NCBI GenBank assembly: GCA_031272505.1
Contig: JAISTQ010000051.1
Location: 28,960-92,959, forward strand
DNA length: 64,000 nucleotides
Source of the DNA: Propionibacteriaceae bacterium
Lineage (GTDB): Bacteria > Actinomycetota > Actinomycetes > Propionibacteriales > Propionibacteriaceae
Direction: 5' to 3'
The translations under genes and the position numbers were made by a program. Position 1 is the stretch's first letter; each line of letters opens with the position of its first letter. Positions 43,128-51,277 of this stretch are shown piece by piece. A model generated the notes under the pieces. That model made no database searches. It had not been told where the DNA came from and was given only the letters and a program-made list of their open reading frames with translations.

Positions 43128-44469
43128 AGATCGACGGACCTCCCAGGTTCGCGCCTCCCGGCGTCGGTTCTTCTTCTGGAGGATGTTGCAGTGTGGCGAA
43201 GCCGACGTCCCGAGATGGTTCTTTGCCAGTTCTGGAGTCCAAGGCAGACTGCATCTCTTCAAGCGGCACCAAAGGCAAGGAAGACTCCGAAACCGTCTTG
43301 GAATAGTTTGCGATGGCGTAGTCAGCCATCGCGGGGAAGGCCAACTCAACTCGACCTCGCTGAGGTACACAAACGTCACCAGCGGCAATAGCCTGCTCTC
43401 TAATCCAAGAGATCTCTTGGGCGCTTCGGCCGAGCATCGCGCTGATCGTGGAAGTAGATGCTTCGCCCCCACACAGGGCGATTGCCGTTGTGTATTCGGC
43501 TCTCCGGTCAGTCATCCTCTCCCACCTTGGCGCCAGAGCTCGACTGACGATCTCGTCCCGACCCGCCTCGATACCAACCTGGGCGTCGGCAAAGGTAATA
43601 GCAGCCGGGCCAGTTGCGACTCTCCAAGTATGGTGAGCGTACACCTGAAGATGCGCTGGATAACCTTTACTGGCAGCAACAATCAGATCTGCCGCATCGC
43701 TGTCCCAAACCACACCCACGCGGGCGGCCGGTTCGACCACAGCATACTTCGCCGCATCCGCTGGCAGTGTGACGGGAATACCCTTGACGTAGAACAGTCG
43801 TTCCGCATGAGTAACCTTTGCCTTCGCCAAAACGTCAAGCGTTTTCGGCAAACCAGTGGCCGCGAACACCACTGGAGCCGGGCGGTGGTTGCCGTTCAGT
43901 TGGTGTAAAACCGCCGCTATCAATGCCAAATCAGAATCCGCTGACGACTGGATCTCATCCACGCACACCATCAGCCCACCAGTCGGATGATCCATCTGAA
44001 TGTCCAACGCCAGCGTTGCCAACGCGCCAGCCAACGTTCCCGGATGCACAATAGTGGGCGCAACAGTTTGCGTTTGATGCTTGGACACGCTCGCGCTCAC
44101 ACCCGCCACGCCAAAACTCACCCCGGCGATTTGATCCAATACCCGCTTCAGCCGCCTCCAAACCGACGCACCGCTCTCAATCCGATCATTTGCCTCATGC
44201 AGAAGCGAAGGCACCAAGCCTGCCTGCCCGCCGGACGACTGTAACGACACCACATCGAAGCCCTTAGACTCCGCTATCTCTGCGAATGCAGCCATAGTAA
44301 CCGTCTTGCCTACCCCCCTTGGTCCGACCAGAATCGTGTCCTCCGCTCTCAACCGGCCCATCGAGGCAACATCCGCGAGCATCATCCGCCAACTATCCAA
44401 CAACTCATCCCGTCCCGCAAGAACTGGCGGCGCATGACCCGCACCGGGAGAATAAACACTGTCTTTCAT
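43126..44469 (-). CDS. AAA ATPase (ORC/Cdc6-like P-loop protein) of the element
   Basis: 447 residues. Walker A GPRGVGKT at 49-56, Walker B GLMVCVDEIQ near 190, sensor-like VVFAATGLPKTL, and a C-terminal winged-helix-like region (YTTAIALCGGEASTSTISAM, GRSAQEISWIREQ). This is the ORC/Cdc6/STAND-like ATPase class seen on many actinobacterial mobile elements. The C-terminus has the shared tail (EEEPTPGGANLGGPSI). The first of three 42-bp palindromes abuts its start codon, suggesting autoregulation or a role in DNA binding at those sites. A fragment of a paralogue is at 29869-30060. Confidence 0.82.
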   Translation of the reverse strand: MKDSVYSPGAGHAPPVLAGRDELLDSWRMMLADVASMGRLRAEDTILVGPRGVGKTVTMAAFAEIAESKGFDVVSLQSSGGQAGLVPSLLHEANDRIESGASVWRRLKRVLDQIAGVSFGVAGVSASVSKHQTQTVAPTIVHPGTLAGALATLALDIQMDHPTGGLMVCVDEIQSSADSDLALIAAVLHQLNGNHRPAPVVFAATGLPKTLDVLAKAKVTHAERLFYVKGIPVTLPADAAKYAVVEPAARVGVVWDSDAADLIVAASKGYPAHLQVYAHHTWRVATGPAAITFADAQVGIEAGRDEIVSRALAPRWERMTDRRAEYTTAIALCGGEASTSTISAMLGRSAQEISWIREQAIAAGDVCVPQRGRVELAFPAMADYAIANYSKTVSESSLPLVPLEEMQSALDSRTGKEPSRDVGFATLQHPPEEEPTPGGANLGGPSI

Positions 44470-44472
44470 AGC

Positions 44473-44727
44473 CTATACTTTCCTATACAACGCTCCTTGT
44501 ATAGAAAAGTATAGACTGCTTGACGGACAACACGCTGCGCGTCGCAACGAGCGCGGCACCAGATCCATCACTCTATACTTTTCTATACAACGCCCCATGT
44601 ATAGGAAAGTATAGACTGCTTGGCGAACAACACGCAGAACGCCGCAACCAATGGGGCACCAGAACCACGATCCCAGACCATCCACCTATACTTTTCTATA
44701 CAACTCCTCTTGTATAGAAAAGTATAG
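44473..44727. repeat. Three 42-bp palindromes (18-6-18) at 100-113 bp spacing
   Basis: Copies at 44473-44514, 44573-44614 and 44686-44727. Arms read CTATACTTT(T/C)CTATACAA and its complement around a 6-base centre. The intervening DNA is also repeated (ACTGCTTG..CG.ACAACACGC..GGCACCAGA). Copy 1 ends 3 bases before the ATPase start codon. The 44470-44833 gap contains no gene. Candidate binding array for the ATPase, centromere, or origin. Confidence 0.85.
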
Positions 44728-44833
44728 AGTGATTTCTTGGCCGACCGCTGATCACGGCGAACCAGGTTAGCGCCTTACAGGAGCCTCGGAGATCGAAACC
44801 GGATCACGGTCTGAACAATCCAAGACCGTGCGG

Positions 44834-45868
44834 CTACATGGTGAGGGGGTGGTGGCTGATGGCTTTGGCGAGGGCCTGCTTGTCGGTGTCGATGTAGATG
44901 TCGGTGGTGGCCAGTGTGGAGTGGCCTAGTAGCTCGCGAACGGTGGTGAGGTCCCAGCCGGCGGCGACGAGGATGGTGGCGGCGGTGTGCCGGAGCGCGT
45001 GGGGTGTGATCCGGCGGGCGAGGTTCGGTTCGGCGGCCTGCACGTTCGCCGTCGCGGCGTTGCAGACCCGCTCGATGTCGCGCGCGCTGATCCGGTTTCC
45101 GTGCCCGGTGCGCAGCAGCGCCGGCCCGGCGTCCTCGTCAGCGGGGTCGGGGCGGACGGCGAGGTAGTCGTCGATCAGGCCGCGCAGCAGCGCCGAGAGC
45201 GGCACCTCGCGGGTTTTCCGGCCTTTACCCTGGATAACCCACCACCATACGGTGTTGTCGTCGAGGTCCTGGTGCGGCTTGAAGTCCTCCAGGTTCGCGG
45301 CTGCCAGCTCGGCAACACGTGGGCCGAGCACCGTCAATAGGTGCAGGATCAGCCGGTCGCGCGCGAACGTGGACGGATGCCGCCTCTTGTCGGCGCTGGC
45401 GGCCTTTCCGGCCCCGTGGGCGAGCAGCGCTTGGGCTTGCGCACCGGAGAGAGCGGTGCGGTGCGGTTGCGGCTTTACCCCGGCGCGGGCGATGGGAAGC
45501 TGGGTGGCATAGCGCAGCGGGTTGGCGCGTATCCAGGAGCGAGTCTGCGCGAACTTGAAAAAAGCGGCCATTGTCCGCGTGAACCGCAGCATCGATCCCA
45601 GACTCCTGCCGGTCTGCACGGTCTTCGTGTGGCGGCGATCCGGCAGGGTAGCGAACCGGGTGACCGCATCGTCAATGTCGTGGCCGTCGATCTCGTCCGT
45701 GATCCGGTCCTCGCCGACCAACTCCGCCAAATCGCCGAGGTCGGCAGCCCACGCGGTAAGCGTCCTGGGGGAGAGCTGCTGCAGCGCCACACGGTTCCTG
45801 GCGTTATCCAGGTAGCGGTCTATCGCCTCTCCGAGCGGGATCAGATCGAGTGGGGGAGGGATGGCCAT
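44834..45868 (-). CDS. Tyrosine recombinase (XerC/D-like)
   Basis: 344 residues from ATG 45868 (AAGGAG upstream). N-terminal SAM-like domain, then the catalytic core: Arg in LTVLGPRVAEL, Lys in QGKGRKTREV, HALRHTAA (His and Arg), His in LGHSTLATTD and Tyr in DIYIDTD. All catalytic residues are present. The first lox/dif-like site begins 33 bases upstream, so this enzyme probably acts on the pair of sites bracketing vapBC. It could resolve plasmid multimers or move the cassette. Confidence 0.9.
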   Translation of the reverse strand: MAIPPPLDLIPLGEAIDRYLDNARNRVALQQLSPRTLTAWAADLGDLAELVGEDRITDEIDGHDIDDAVTRFATLPDRRHTKTVQTGRSLGSMLRFTRTMAAFFKFAQTRSWIRANPLRYATQLPIARAGVKPQPHRTALSGAQAQALLAHGAGKAASADKRRHPSTFARDRLILHLLTVLGPRVAELAAANLEDFKPHQDLDDNTVWWWVIQGKGRKTREVPLSALLRGLIDDYLAVRPDPADEDAGPALLRTGHGNRISARDIERVCNAATANVQAAEPNLARRITPHALRHTAATILVAAGWDLTTVRELLGHSTLATTDIYIDTDKQALAKAISHHPLTM

Positions 45869-45901
45869 CTGCGGCTCCTTGTTGGACGTCCGACCACAAT
45901 T

Positions 45902-45935
45902 GTAGTGTCGTATATCGGTCAATATACGACACTAC
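45902..45935. other. lox/dif-like recombination site, copy 1
   Basis: 34 bases: 13-bp arm GTAGTGTCGTATA, 8-base centre TCGGTCAA, 13-bp arm TATACGACACTAC. Arms are perfect inverted repeats. Adjacent to the recombinase gene. Confidence 0.75.
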
Positions 45936-46103
45936 CTACAGCGTGTCCCAACCGCCCGATAGGGGAATGGCCCCGCTCCGCAGCGGCGAAGCCCACGGCG
46001 ACAAATGACGGCCCCCTCGCACCGAAAGATCTTGGCGGAAGCATCTGGCGCAACACAATTGGGTATATACTGGTAGCGGGCCATCAGATATATGGAGGTT
46101 GAG

Positions 46104-46310
46104 TTGTCTAAGACATTGGTTGACATTGATGACAAAGCTCTTGCCCGGTTGATGGAACTGACGGGGGAGGACACGAAGAAGGCTGCGGTGAATGGCGCGT
46201 TGCGGGACAAGGTCCGACGCCTGGAGTTTGGCAGGTATCTGGATTTCATGGCCGGGCCGGCTGGTGACGGGCTGCGCGATCCGGATGTGATTGCGGCGGC
46301 CCAGCGGTGA
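46104..46310 (+). CDS. vapB: VapB-like antitoxin
   Basis: 68 residues. The start is taken as TTG 46104 because GGAGG at 46094-46098 lies at the right distance; this GGAGG would be inside codons 2-3 of the alternative ATG 46092. KTLVDIDDKALARLMELTG and DTKKAAVNGALRDKV are the RHH-type N-terminus of VapB antitoxins, followed by a flexible toxin-binding tail. Stop overlaps the toxin GTG (GTGA). A near palindrome around TATATACT...AGATATA upstream may be the operator. Confidence 0.85.
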   Translation: MSKTLVDIDDKALARLMELTGEDTKKAAVNGALRDKVRRLEFGRYLDFMAGPAGDGLRDPDVIAAAQR

Positions 46311-46747
46311 GGACACTGTTCCTGTTGGACAACTCGGTTACCGCCCGATCCGGGTTGGAACAGGTGCGTGCGGCGCTCGATGCGCTGAACGAACAGGGTG
46401 ACGCCATCGCATCGTGTCTGCCGCAAGTCCTGGAAGAAGGCTTCTCAGCCCGGAACGCCGACGAGCACAAAACGATTGTCGAATGGAACTCGACGGCGAA
46501 AGAATTCCTTGCGCCCAACTCGCGGGTTGCCGAAGAGGCAATGCGAATCCAGACTGCGCTGTTCGCCACCGGCATGGGCCGGGCTGCCGGCGTCTCCGAT
46601 ATTCAGATCGCCGCAACTGCCCTGGCTTACAGCGGGGACACCCAGACGGTGACGGTGGTTCACTACGACCACGACTTCGACTTGATCGCCCAGGTGGTGC
46701 CAGAGTTGCACACCCGGTGGATAGTCTCCCGCGGCAGCGCCGGGTAG
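46307..46747 (+). CDS. vapC: VapC-like PIN-domain toxin
   Basis: 146 residues from a GTG overlapping the antitoxin stop. PIN-domain acids are in place: Asp8 in FLLDNSV, Glu in VLEEGFS, Asp in GVSDIQIAA, and DHDFDLIAQ near the end. Probable Mg-dependent RNase, as for other VapC toxins. Both genes lie between two 34-bp recombination sites. Confidence 0.88.
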   Translation: MRTLFLLDNSVTARSGLEQVRAALDALNEQGDAIASCLPQVLEEGFSARNADEHKTIVEWNSTAKEFLAPNSRVAEEAMRIQTALFATGMGRAAGVSDIQIAATALAYSGDTQTVTVVHYDHDFDLIAQVVPELHTRWIVSRGSAG

Positions 46748-46767
46748 CCGCGGCCGGAAAGCAGGGC

Positions 46768-46803
46768 GTCAGATTCTCGGCCCTTCAGGACCGAGAATCT
46801 GAC
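46768..46803 (+). terminator. Perfect 13-bp hairpin after vapC
   Basis: GTCAGATTCTCGG, 10-base loop, CCGAGAATCTGAC, 21 bases past the vapC stop. Strong stem, no U-run. Confidence 0.55.
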
Positions 46804-46958
46804 AGACCAGATCCGCGTCCTCGGCCCTGACGACCCCGACACCCAGGCCACCCGAGCCGAGATCAAGCCGTAGCCCGCCGCCCGGCGGCTCCCCCAGCGT
46901 CCATTCCGGATGGCACAGCCAGATCTTTGCGGTGGGAGAGTGTTCGGGAATCCCCAAT

Positions 46959-46992
46959 GTAGTGTCGTAGTTTGTTTATTATACGACACTAC
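46959..46992. other. lox/dif-like recombination site, copy 2
   Basis: 13-bp arm GTAGTGTCGTAGT, centre TTGTTTAT, arm TATACGACACTAC. Right arm identical to copy 1, left arm 11/13 identical, centre different. Longer 16-bp outer arms (CCAATGTAGTGTCGTA and complement). Same relative position on the far side of vapBC. Confidence 0.7.
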
Positions 46993-47014
46993 ATTGGCTT
47001 GGGCGGTAGGGGCG

Positions 47015-48500
47015 CTACGAGCCGCCCTGCAGCGCATACCCTGAATAACCTCCGCCGCTGATGGCTGTTATGTTGGTCAGGCCGGAAACCTGCACGGGCG
47101 TGTACCGGTCGGTTTTGGTGCCGTCGCCAAGCCCCCCGAAAAGGTTGTCTCCCCATGCCCAGACCGTGCCGTCCGACTTGAGCGCATACCCTGAATAGTC
47201 CCCACCGGATATGGCGGTCACGTTGGTCAGGCCGGACACCCGGACGGGCGTGTACCGGTGGGTTTTGGTGCCGTCGCCAAGCTGCCCGTACCAGTTGTTG
47301 TATCCCCATGCCCAGACCGTGCCATCCGACTTGAGCGCATACCCTGAAACGTCCCCACCGGAGATGGCGGTCACGCTGGTCAGGCCGGAAACCTGCACCG
47401 GTAGCAGGCTACAGTCGCGACCATAACAATCGGAATGAGCAGTCAAGCCATCGCCAAGCTGCCCGTACCGGTTGTATCCCCATGCCCAGACTGTGCCATC
47501 CGACTTGAGCGCATACCCTGAATAGCCCCCACCGGAGATGGCGGTCACGTCGGTCAGGCCGGACACCCGCACCGGCGTGTACCGGTCGGTAGTGGTGCCG
47601 TCGCCAAGCTGCCCTTCATAGTTCCAGCCCCATGCCCAGACCGTGCCATCCTTCTTGAGCGCATACCCTGAATCGTGCCCAGCGGATATGGCGGTCACGT
47701 CGGTCAGGCCGGACACCCGCACCGGCGTGTACCCGTCGTTTAGGATGCCGTCGCCAAGCCCCCCGGAACCGTTGTATCCCCATGCCCAGACCGTGCCATC
47801 CGACTTGAGCGCATACACTGAGTGATATCCGCTGCTGATGGCTGTTATGTTGGTCAGGCCGGACACCCGCACGGGCGTGTACCGGTCGGTGGTGGTGCCG
47901 TCACCAAGCCCCCCGAAAAGGTTGCTGCCCCATGCCCAGACCGTGCCATCCGACTTGAGCGCATACCCAGTAGCGCCCCCACCGGAGATGGCGGTCACGT
48001 CGGTCAGGCCAGACACCTGAACCGGCGTGTACCGGTCGGTTCCGGTGCCGTCACCAAGCTGCCCGTTCTTGTTGTATCCCCATGCCCAGACGGTACCGGG
48101 AACGAGTTTCTTCCAGTGTGCCCAATAGGTGGTGTTCTTGGTGACCTTCGTCGTCTTGGTGATCTTCTTGCCGCCGCTCTTCTTGGTATACCAGCCCTTG
48201 AACGTGTAACCCGACCGCTTCGCCGTCGGCAAAGCACCCACCTTCTTACCCTTCACCACCGTCTTCGACTTAGACGTCTTGGAACCGATCTTCCCGCCGT
48301 TGGCCTTGAAAGTGACCTTCACCTTCTTCGCCTTCGAAGGCGCTAGTGTGCCTGAAACTGTTGCCTCAGCGTGGGCGGAGGAGGCCGCATTTCCCAATGC
48401 CGGGTACGCGGCAGATCCCGATGCCGGGCCTACGCTACCAAGAGAGAGAGAGAGAGATTAGTGCCGCTCCAGCTAGGCGGCCAGCCTTGAGATGACTCAT
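47015..48500 (-). CDS. Phase-variable secreted RCC1-repeat protein, switched off here by a (CT)8 tract
   Basis: The start MSHLKAGRLAGAALIS at ATG 48500 (AAGGA upstream) opens a signal peptide that runs into (CT)8 and then a stop. With one more CT unit the frame would read ...SLSLGSVGPASGSAAYP and join the long frame GNAASSAHAEATVSG. That frame holds a Lys-rich segment, an InlB/Listeria-Bacteroides-type repeat (FKANGG...GYTFKGWYTKKSGG) and seven RCC1 blades (GTVWAWGxNxxGxLGDG). It could be made without signal from ATG 48397. The RCC1 repeats are nearly identical to one another at DNA level. Confidence 0.82.
48441..48456. repeat. (AG)8/(CT)8 simple repeat in the signal peptide
   Basis: Eight uninterrupted AG units (plus strand) inside the signal-peptide coding region of the RCC1 gene. 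Change by one unit alters the reading frame and turns the gene on or off. Confidence 0.9.
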
Positions 48501-49059
48501 GGTGATGATCCTTCATGTCGGATACCGGAACCGTTTCGGTGCCGGGTGCAAGAATGCTACATCACCTACCAGCGTTTTCAGGCGTTTCTCAGCATTGTGC
48601 ATTTCGTGGGCTTCGGCTCGGTGGCGCTTCGCCGTGAGTTCGGCAGATCCCGCCAGCGAGTTGGGGCGACGAGACCGTCATGCCGAGTGCAAGTTCATGC
48701 TGCCCCAGAAGAAACGCGCCGCTGGCCGGGGCTGGGCGGGGAAAGACCCTTCTGGTAGCCGTTCACGCCGACCCAGAGCAGCGTGTTGAGCGGCAGGCCA
48801 GCGAAGCGACCAGTCGGACATACGGAACACACACGCTCTCGCGCAGCTTTCGAGGTAATGACGTCCAGTTCGGCGAGTTCAGCCTTCGCTAGAGCGACAC
48901 GCTCTGGGATGTACGCAAGGGTGCGGTTCTACCGGAGGATCCCGCACTCACTAGGGACGATGCCATGAGCGCGTCAAGTCGCTTGGATAGGGGGCTTACT
49001 CTGGAAGGGTAGGCGCTCGCATGGCGTGTGGTGCCAGATAACAGCAAGGAGCAAGCACG
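48501..49059. other. Region without a supported gene
   Basis: No frame in these 559 bases is protein-like over a useful length, although short pieces such as LLVAVHADPEQRVERQ suggest decayed coding sequence on the plus strand. Nothing further can be supported. Confidence 0.4.
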
Positions 49060-49413
49060 ATGGATGGCCGTGACGTTGAAACGCTGATCGAATTGGAAAG
49101 CGACCTGTCCGAGCTGCTGGTCGCCTACGCGCACGGCGACGACATGAGCGTATATCGTACCGCCACGGCACTGGCCGAACTCTTCCGGGCCTTGGCGCTT
49201 CATCAGCTCCAGGAGCCGCTGCCGTTCAGTCCCAACAAGGCGCTCGACGAAGCGCTCGACGACATTCGCAGCGACTGCCTCTCACTGGTGCGACCGCATG
49301 TTCCGCAGTGGAAGCACGGAGCCCTAGCTTTGGGGAACTGCTGTGGGCAAGCAGCCCTCCAATCCGCAGAACCGTCTCGAAGAGCTCGCAAGCCGACGAT
49401 CCGCCAGAGTTGA
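49060..49413 (+). CDS. Hypothetical helical protein
   Basis: 117 residues with AAGGAG 8 bases before the ATG. MDGRDVETLIELESDLSELL then helical, mixed-charge sequence with Trp-Lys-His in the middle and a Cys-Cys pair (LGNCCGQAAL), ending in a basic tail. No family recognised and no clear operon partner. Confidence 0.5.
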   Translation: MDGRDVETLIELESDLSELLVAYAHGDDMSVYRTATALAELFRALALHQLQEPLPFSPNKALDEALDDIRSDCLSLVRPHVPQWKHGALALGNCCGQAALQSAEPSRRARKPTIRQS

Positions 49414-49567
49414 CGGACTGCGTCTGCTTGACAACTAGAGGGATGAACTCCACCAGACATGCGCCTGTAGCGCTATTTACGCTTTAGGGCAGAAACTCCC
49501 ATTTGGTGGTTTCAACGGTGTTTGTCATCTTGATGAAGTAGTAGGCGGACCGAGTCACGGGATCATC

Positions 49568-50767
49568 TCAGTCGGCTGAGTTGATGGACGCCTCCAGTTC
49601 AGCGAACTTAGCCGCCATCGTGGGATTGCGCCTCGTCAACTTCTTGATCGTGACGCCCTGGGCCTTGTCATTCGCCAGGCGCAAGTTACGCTCGGAACCG
49701 AGAAGGGCTTCTTTGGCCTTCTGTAGCCGATCGATGGACTTGTCGATCTCCTCGATAGCGGTGGAAAAGCGGCGCGATGCGAGATCGTAGTTCTTCCCGA
49801 AAGCGGACTTGAAGGTCTCAAGCTCGTTCTCAAAGTTGGTGATGTCGATGTTCTGCGCTTTGACCAGCGCCAGCTCGGTCTTGTACTCAAGTGCCTTCAT
49901 TGACGCGTTCCGCAGCACCGTGATCATCTGAATGAAGAACTGGGGCCGGATGACGTACATTTTCGGATAACGGTGGGAGACATCCACGATCCCCATATTG
50001 TACAGCTCGTTGTCAGTCTCCAAGAGCGAAACGAGCACTGCGTACTCGCAACCCTTCTCCATGCGATCTTTGTCGAGCTCTTTGAGAAAGTCCTCATTCT
50101 TGTGTTTGGTTGCCGTTTCGTCGCTCTGGTTCTTCATCTCGAACATGATCGAGACAATTTCTGTGCCGGACTCATCAACGTCGCGGAAGATGTAGTCGCC
50201 CTTGCTTCCGCTGCGAGCGTCATTGTCTTTCTCGAAATACGCCCGAGGGAACGCCGTCGAACGGATCTTGTTGAATTCGATCTCACAGTGCTGCTCAAGC
50301 GTCTCACCGACCATCTTGGTGGAGAGCTTCGCCTTCATATCACGAAGCCGCTCGATCGCGTCATCGCGATCCTTGAGCAGAGTCTCGTATTTGTCCTTGA
50401 GGGACTTTTCTGCAAGCTGCTTCTCCAGTTCCGCCTTCTCGAGGCCAGTCTTCAGTTCGTCACGCTCCTTCTCGACGGCACTGACCGCTTCCGCGACTGC
50501 CAGCTTCTGAGCGACGCTATCTGCGTCCAGCTTGGCCTTCAGCTCCTGAATCTCGGCATCTTTGGCGGCAGCGGCCTGCTGGAGAAGCCCGGCCGCCTTG
50601 GCCTCCGCTAGTTCTATCGCCTGCTGCTTGTCCTGCTCCGCCAACTCCAGCTGCGCGTGGAGCTGCTTTTCGAACTCGCTGTCGCGAACCTGCTTAACAA
50701 TGTCGGCGTATCCCGCCTTATCGACTGTAAACGTCTTCCCGCAGTGCGGACACTTGATTTCGTGCAT
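49568..50767 (-). CDS. DUF2130-family protein
   Basis: 399 residues from ATG 50767 (GGAGG 8 bases upstream). Cys-x-x-Cys zinc-ribbon-like start ([14 protein letters not shown]), a long coiled coil (residues 30-150), then the DUF2130 core [19 protein letters not shown] and [22 protein letters not shown], whose Asp...Glu-x-Lys arrangement resembles a PD-(D/E)XK nuclease. Ends in another coiled coil. Function of the family is not established; nuclease activity is inference. Confidence 0.85.
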   Translation of the reverse strand: MHEIKCPHCGKTFTVDKAGYADIVKQVRDSEFEKQLHAQLELAEQDKQQAIELAEAKAAGLLQQAAAAKDAEIQELKAKLDADSVAQKLAVAEAVSAVEKERDELKTGLEKAELEKQLAEKSLKDKYETLLKDRDDAIERLRDMKAKLSTKMVGETLEQHCEIEFNKIRSTAFPRAYFEKDNDARSGSKGDYIFRDVDESGTEIVSIMFEMKNQSDETATKHKNEDFLKELDKDRMEKGCEYAVLVSLLETDNELYNMGIVDVSHRYPKMYVIRPQFFIQMITVLRNASMKALEYKTELALVKAQNIDITNFENELETFKSAFGKNYDLASRRFSTAIEEIDKSIDRLQKAKEALLGSERNLRLANDKAQGVTIKKLTRRNPTMAAKFAELEASINSAD

Positions 50768-51006
50768 GATGCCGACCTCCTTTGAGATAACCCTGCGATT
50801 CGGTCCTGTTGGTTTGGGAGCTGTCGGGTTTTTATTTCTTGGGTTTAAGGGTATCAGCATGTCGGAGTGGCGCTAGCCCCCCGGTTTCGCCACGTGGGGC
50901 CATGCGCGGATGCTTCCCGCTTCATCCCCCACTGGCCAACCTACACGACCAAGGGCAGCTTGTCTGGGAGTTCGCGTAGTTCGCGCCACGGCCGGACACA
51001 AGGACG

Positions 51007-51035
51007 ATTATATCGCCGGTATACGGTGATATAAT
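51007..51035. promoter_or_regulatory. 29-bp palindromic operator, copy 2
   Basis: ATTATATCGCCG, GTATA, CGGTGATATAAT, imperfect palindrome followed after exactly 16 bases by promoter copy f. Same element as 29849-29877. Confidence 0.7.
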
Positions 51036-51051
51036 CTGTGTGGTGGGAAGA

Positions 51052-51084
51052 GTGTCCCACTTCAGCGTCCCGGCCGCCTTTTCT
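51052..51084 (+). promoter_or_regulatory. Bipartite element promoter, copy f (LRR/pseudokinase operon)
   Basis: GTGTCCCACTTC, 12 bases, GCCTTTTCT on the plus strand, the only copy pointing right. It ends 17 bases before a short leader ORF with AAGGAGG. Confidence 0.8.
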
Positions 51085-51100
51085 AATAGTGAAGGAGGAA

Positions 51101-51154
51101 ATGTGTCTACCAGGTGCATCCGAGGGAAGGTTGGCGGCCGCCGCCCGGTTTTGA
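51101..51154 (+). CDS. 17-residue leader ORF
   Basis: ATG 51101 follows GGAGGAA directly; reads MCLPGASEGRLAAAARF and stops. It is the first ORF after promoter copy f, 123 bases before the LRR gene. Could be a regulatory leader peptide. The ribosome binding site is too close to the ATG for efficient use. Confidence 0.35.
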   Translation: MCLPGASEGRLAAAARF

Positions 51155-51171
51155 GTGTCGCGGTTCAACCC

Positions 51172-51217
51172 GTAGGCTGTTCCATGTGGAGCGCCTACCT
51201 TGCCCATCAGGGTAGGC
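51172..51217 (+). promoter_or_regulatory. Mutually exclusive hairpins in the LRR leader
   Basis: GTAGGC (51172) can pair with GCCTAC (51193); GCCTACC (51193) can instead pair with GGTAGGC (51211). The two stems share one arm, the usual plan of an attenuator or switch. The gap 50768-51277 otherwise holds only the operator, promoter and leader ORF. Confidence 0.4.
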
Positions 51218-51277
51218 CCCGTAGGGATCTGACTGGAGACACGCCATCCAAAAGCGGAAAAGAAAGGATTCCACAAA

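Noticed and set aside
42929..43129. Plus-strand ORF across the ATAGC repeats
   Set aside because: Translated DNA repeats (repeated Ala-Lys-Leu), no ribosome binding site.
46769..46957. 62-codon minus-strand frame next to the second lox-like site
   Set aside because: Sequence is mildly protein-like but the only start is a TTG with no ribosome binding site, and it overlaps the vapC hairpin.
51155..51277. Possible riboswitch upstream of the LRR gene
   Set aside because: Alternative hairpins are visible, but no conserved core of a known riboswitch class is present.
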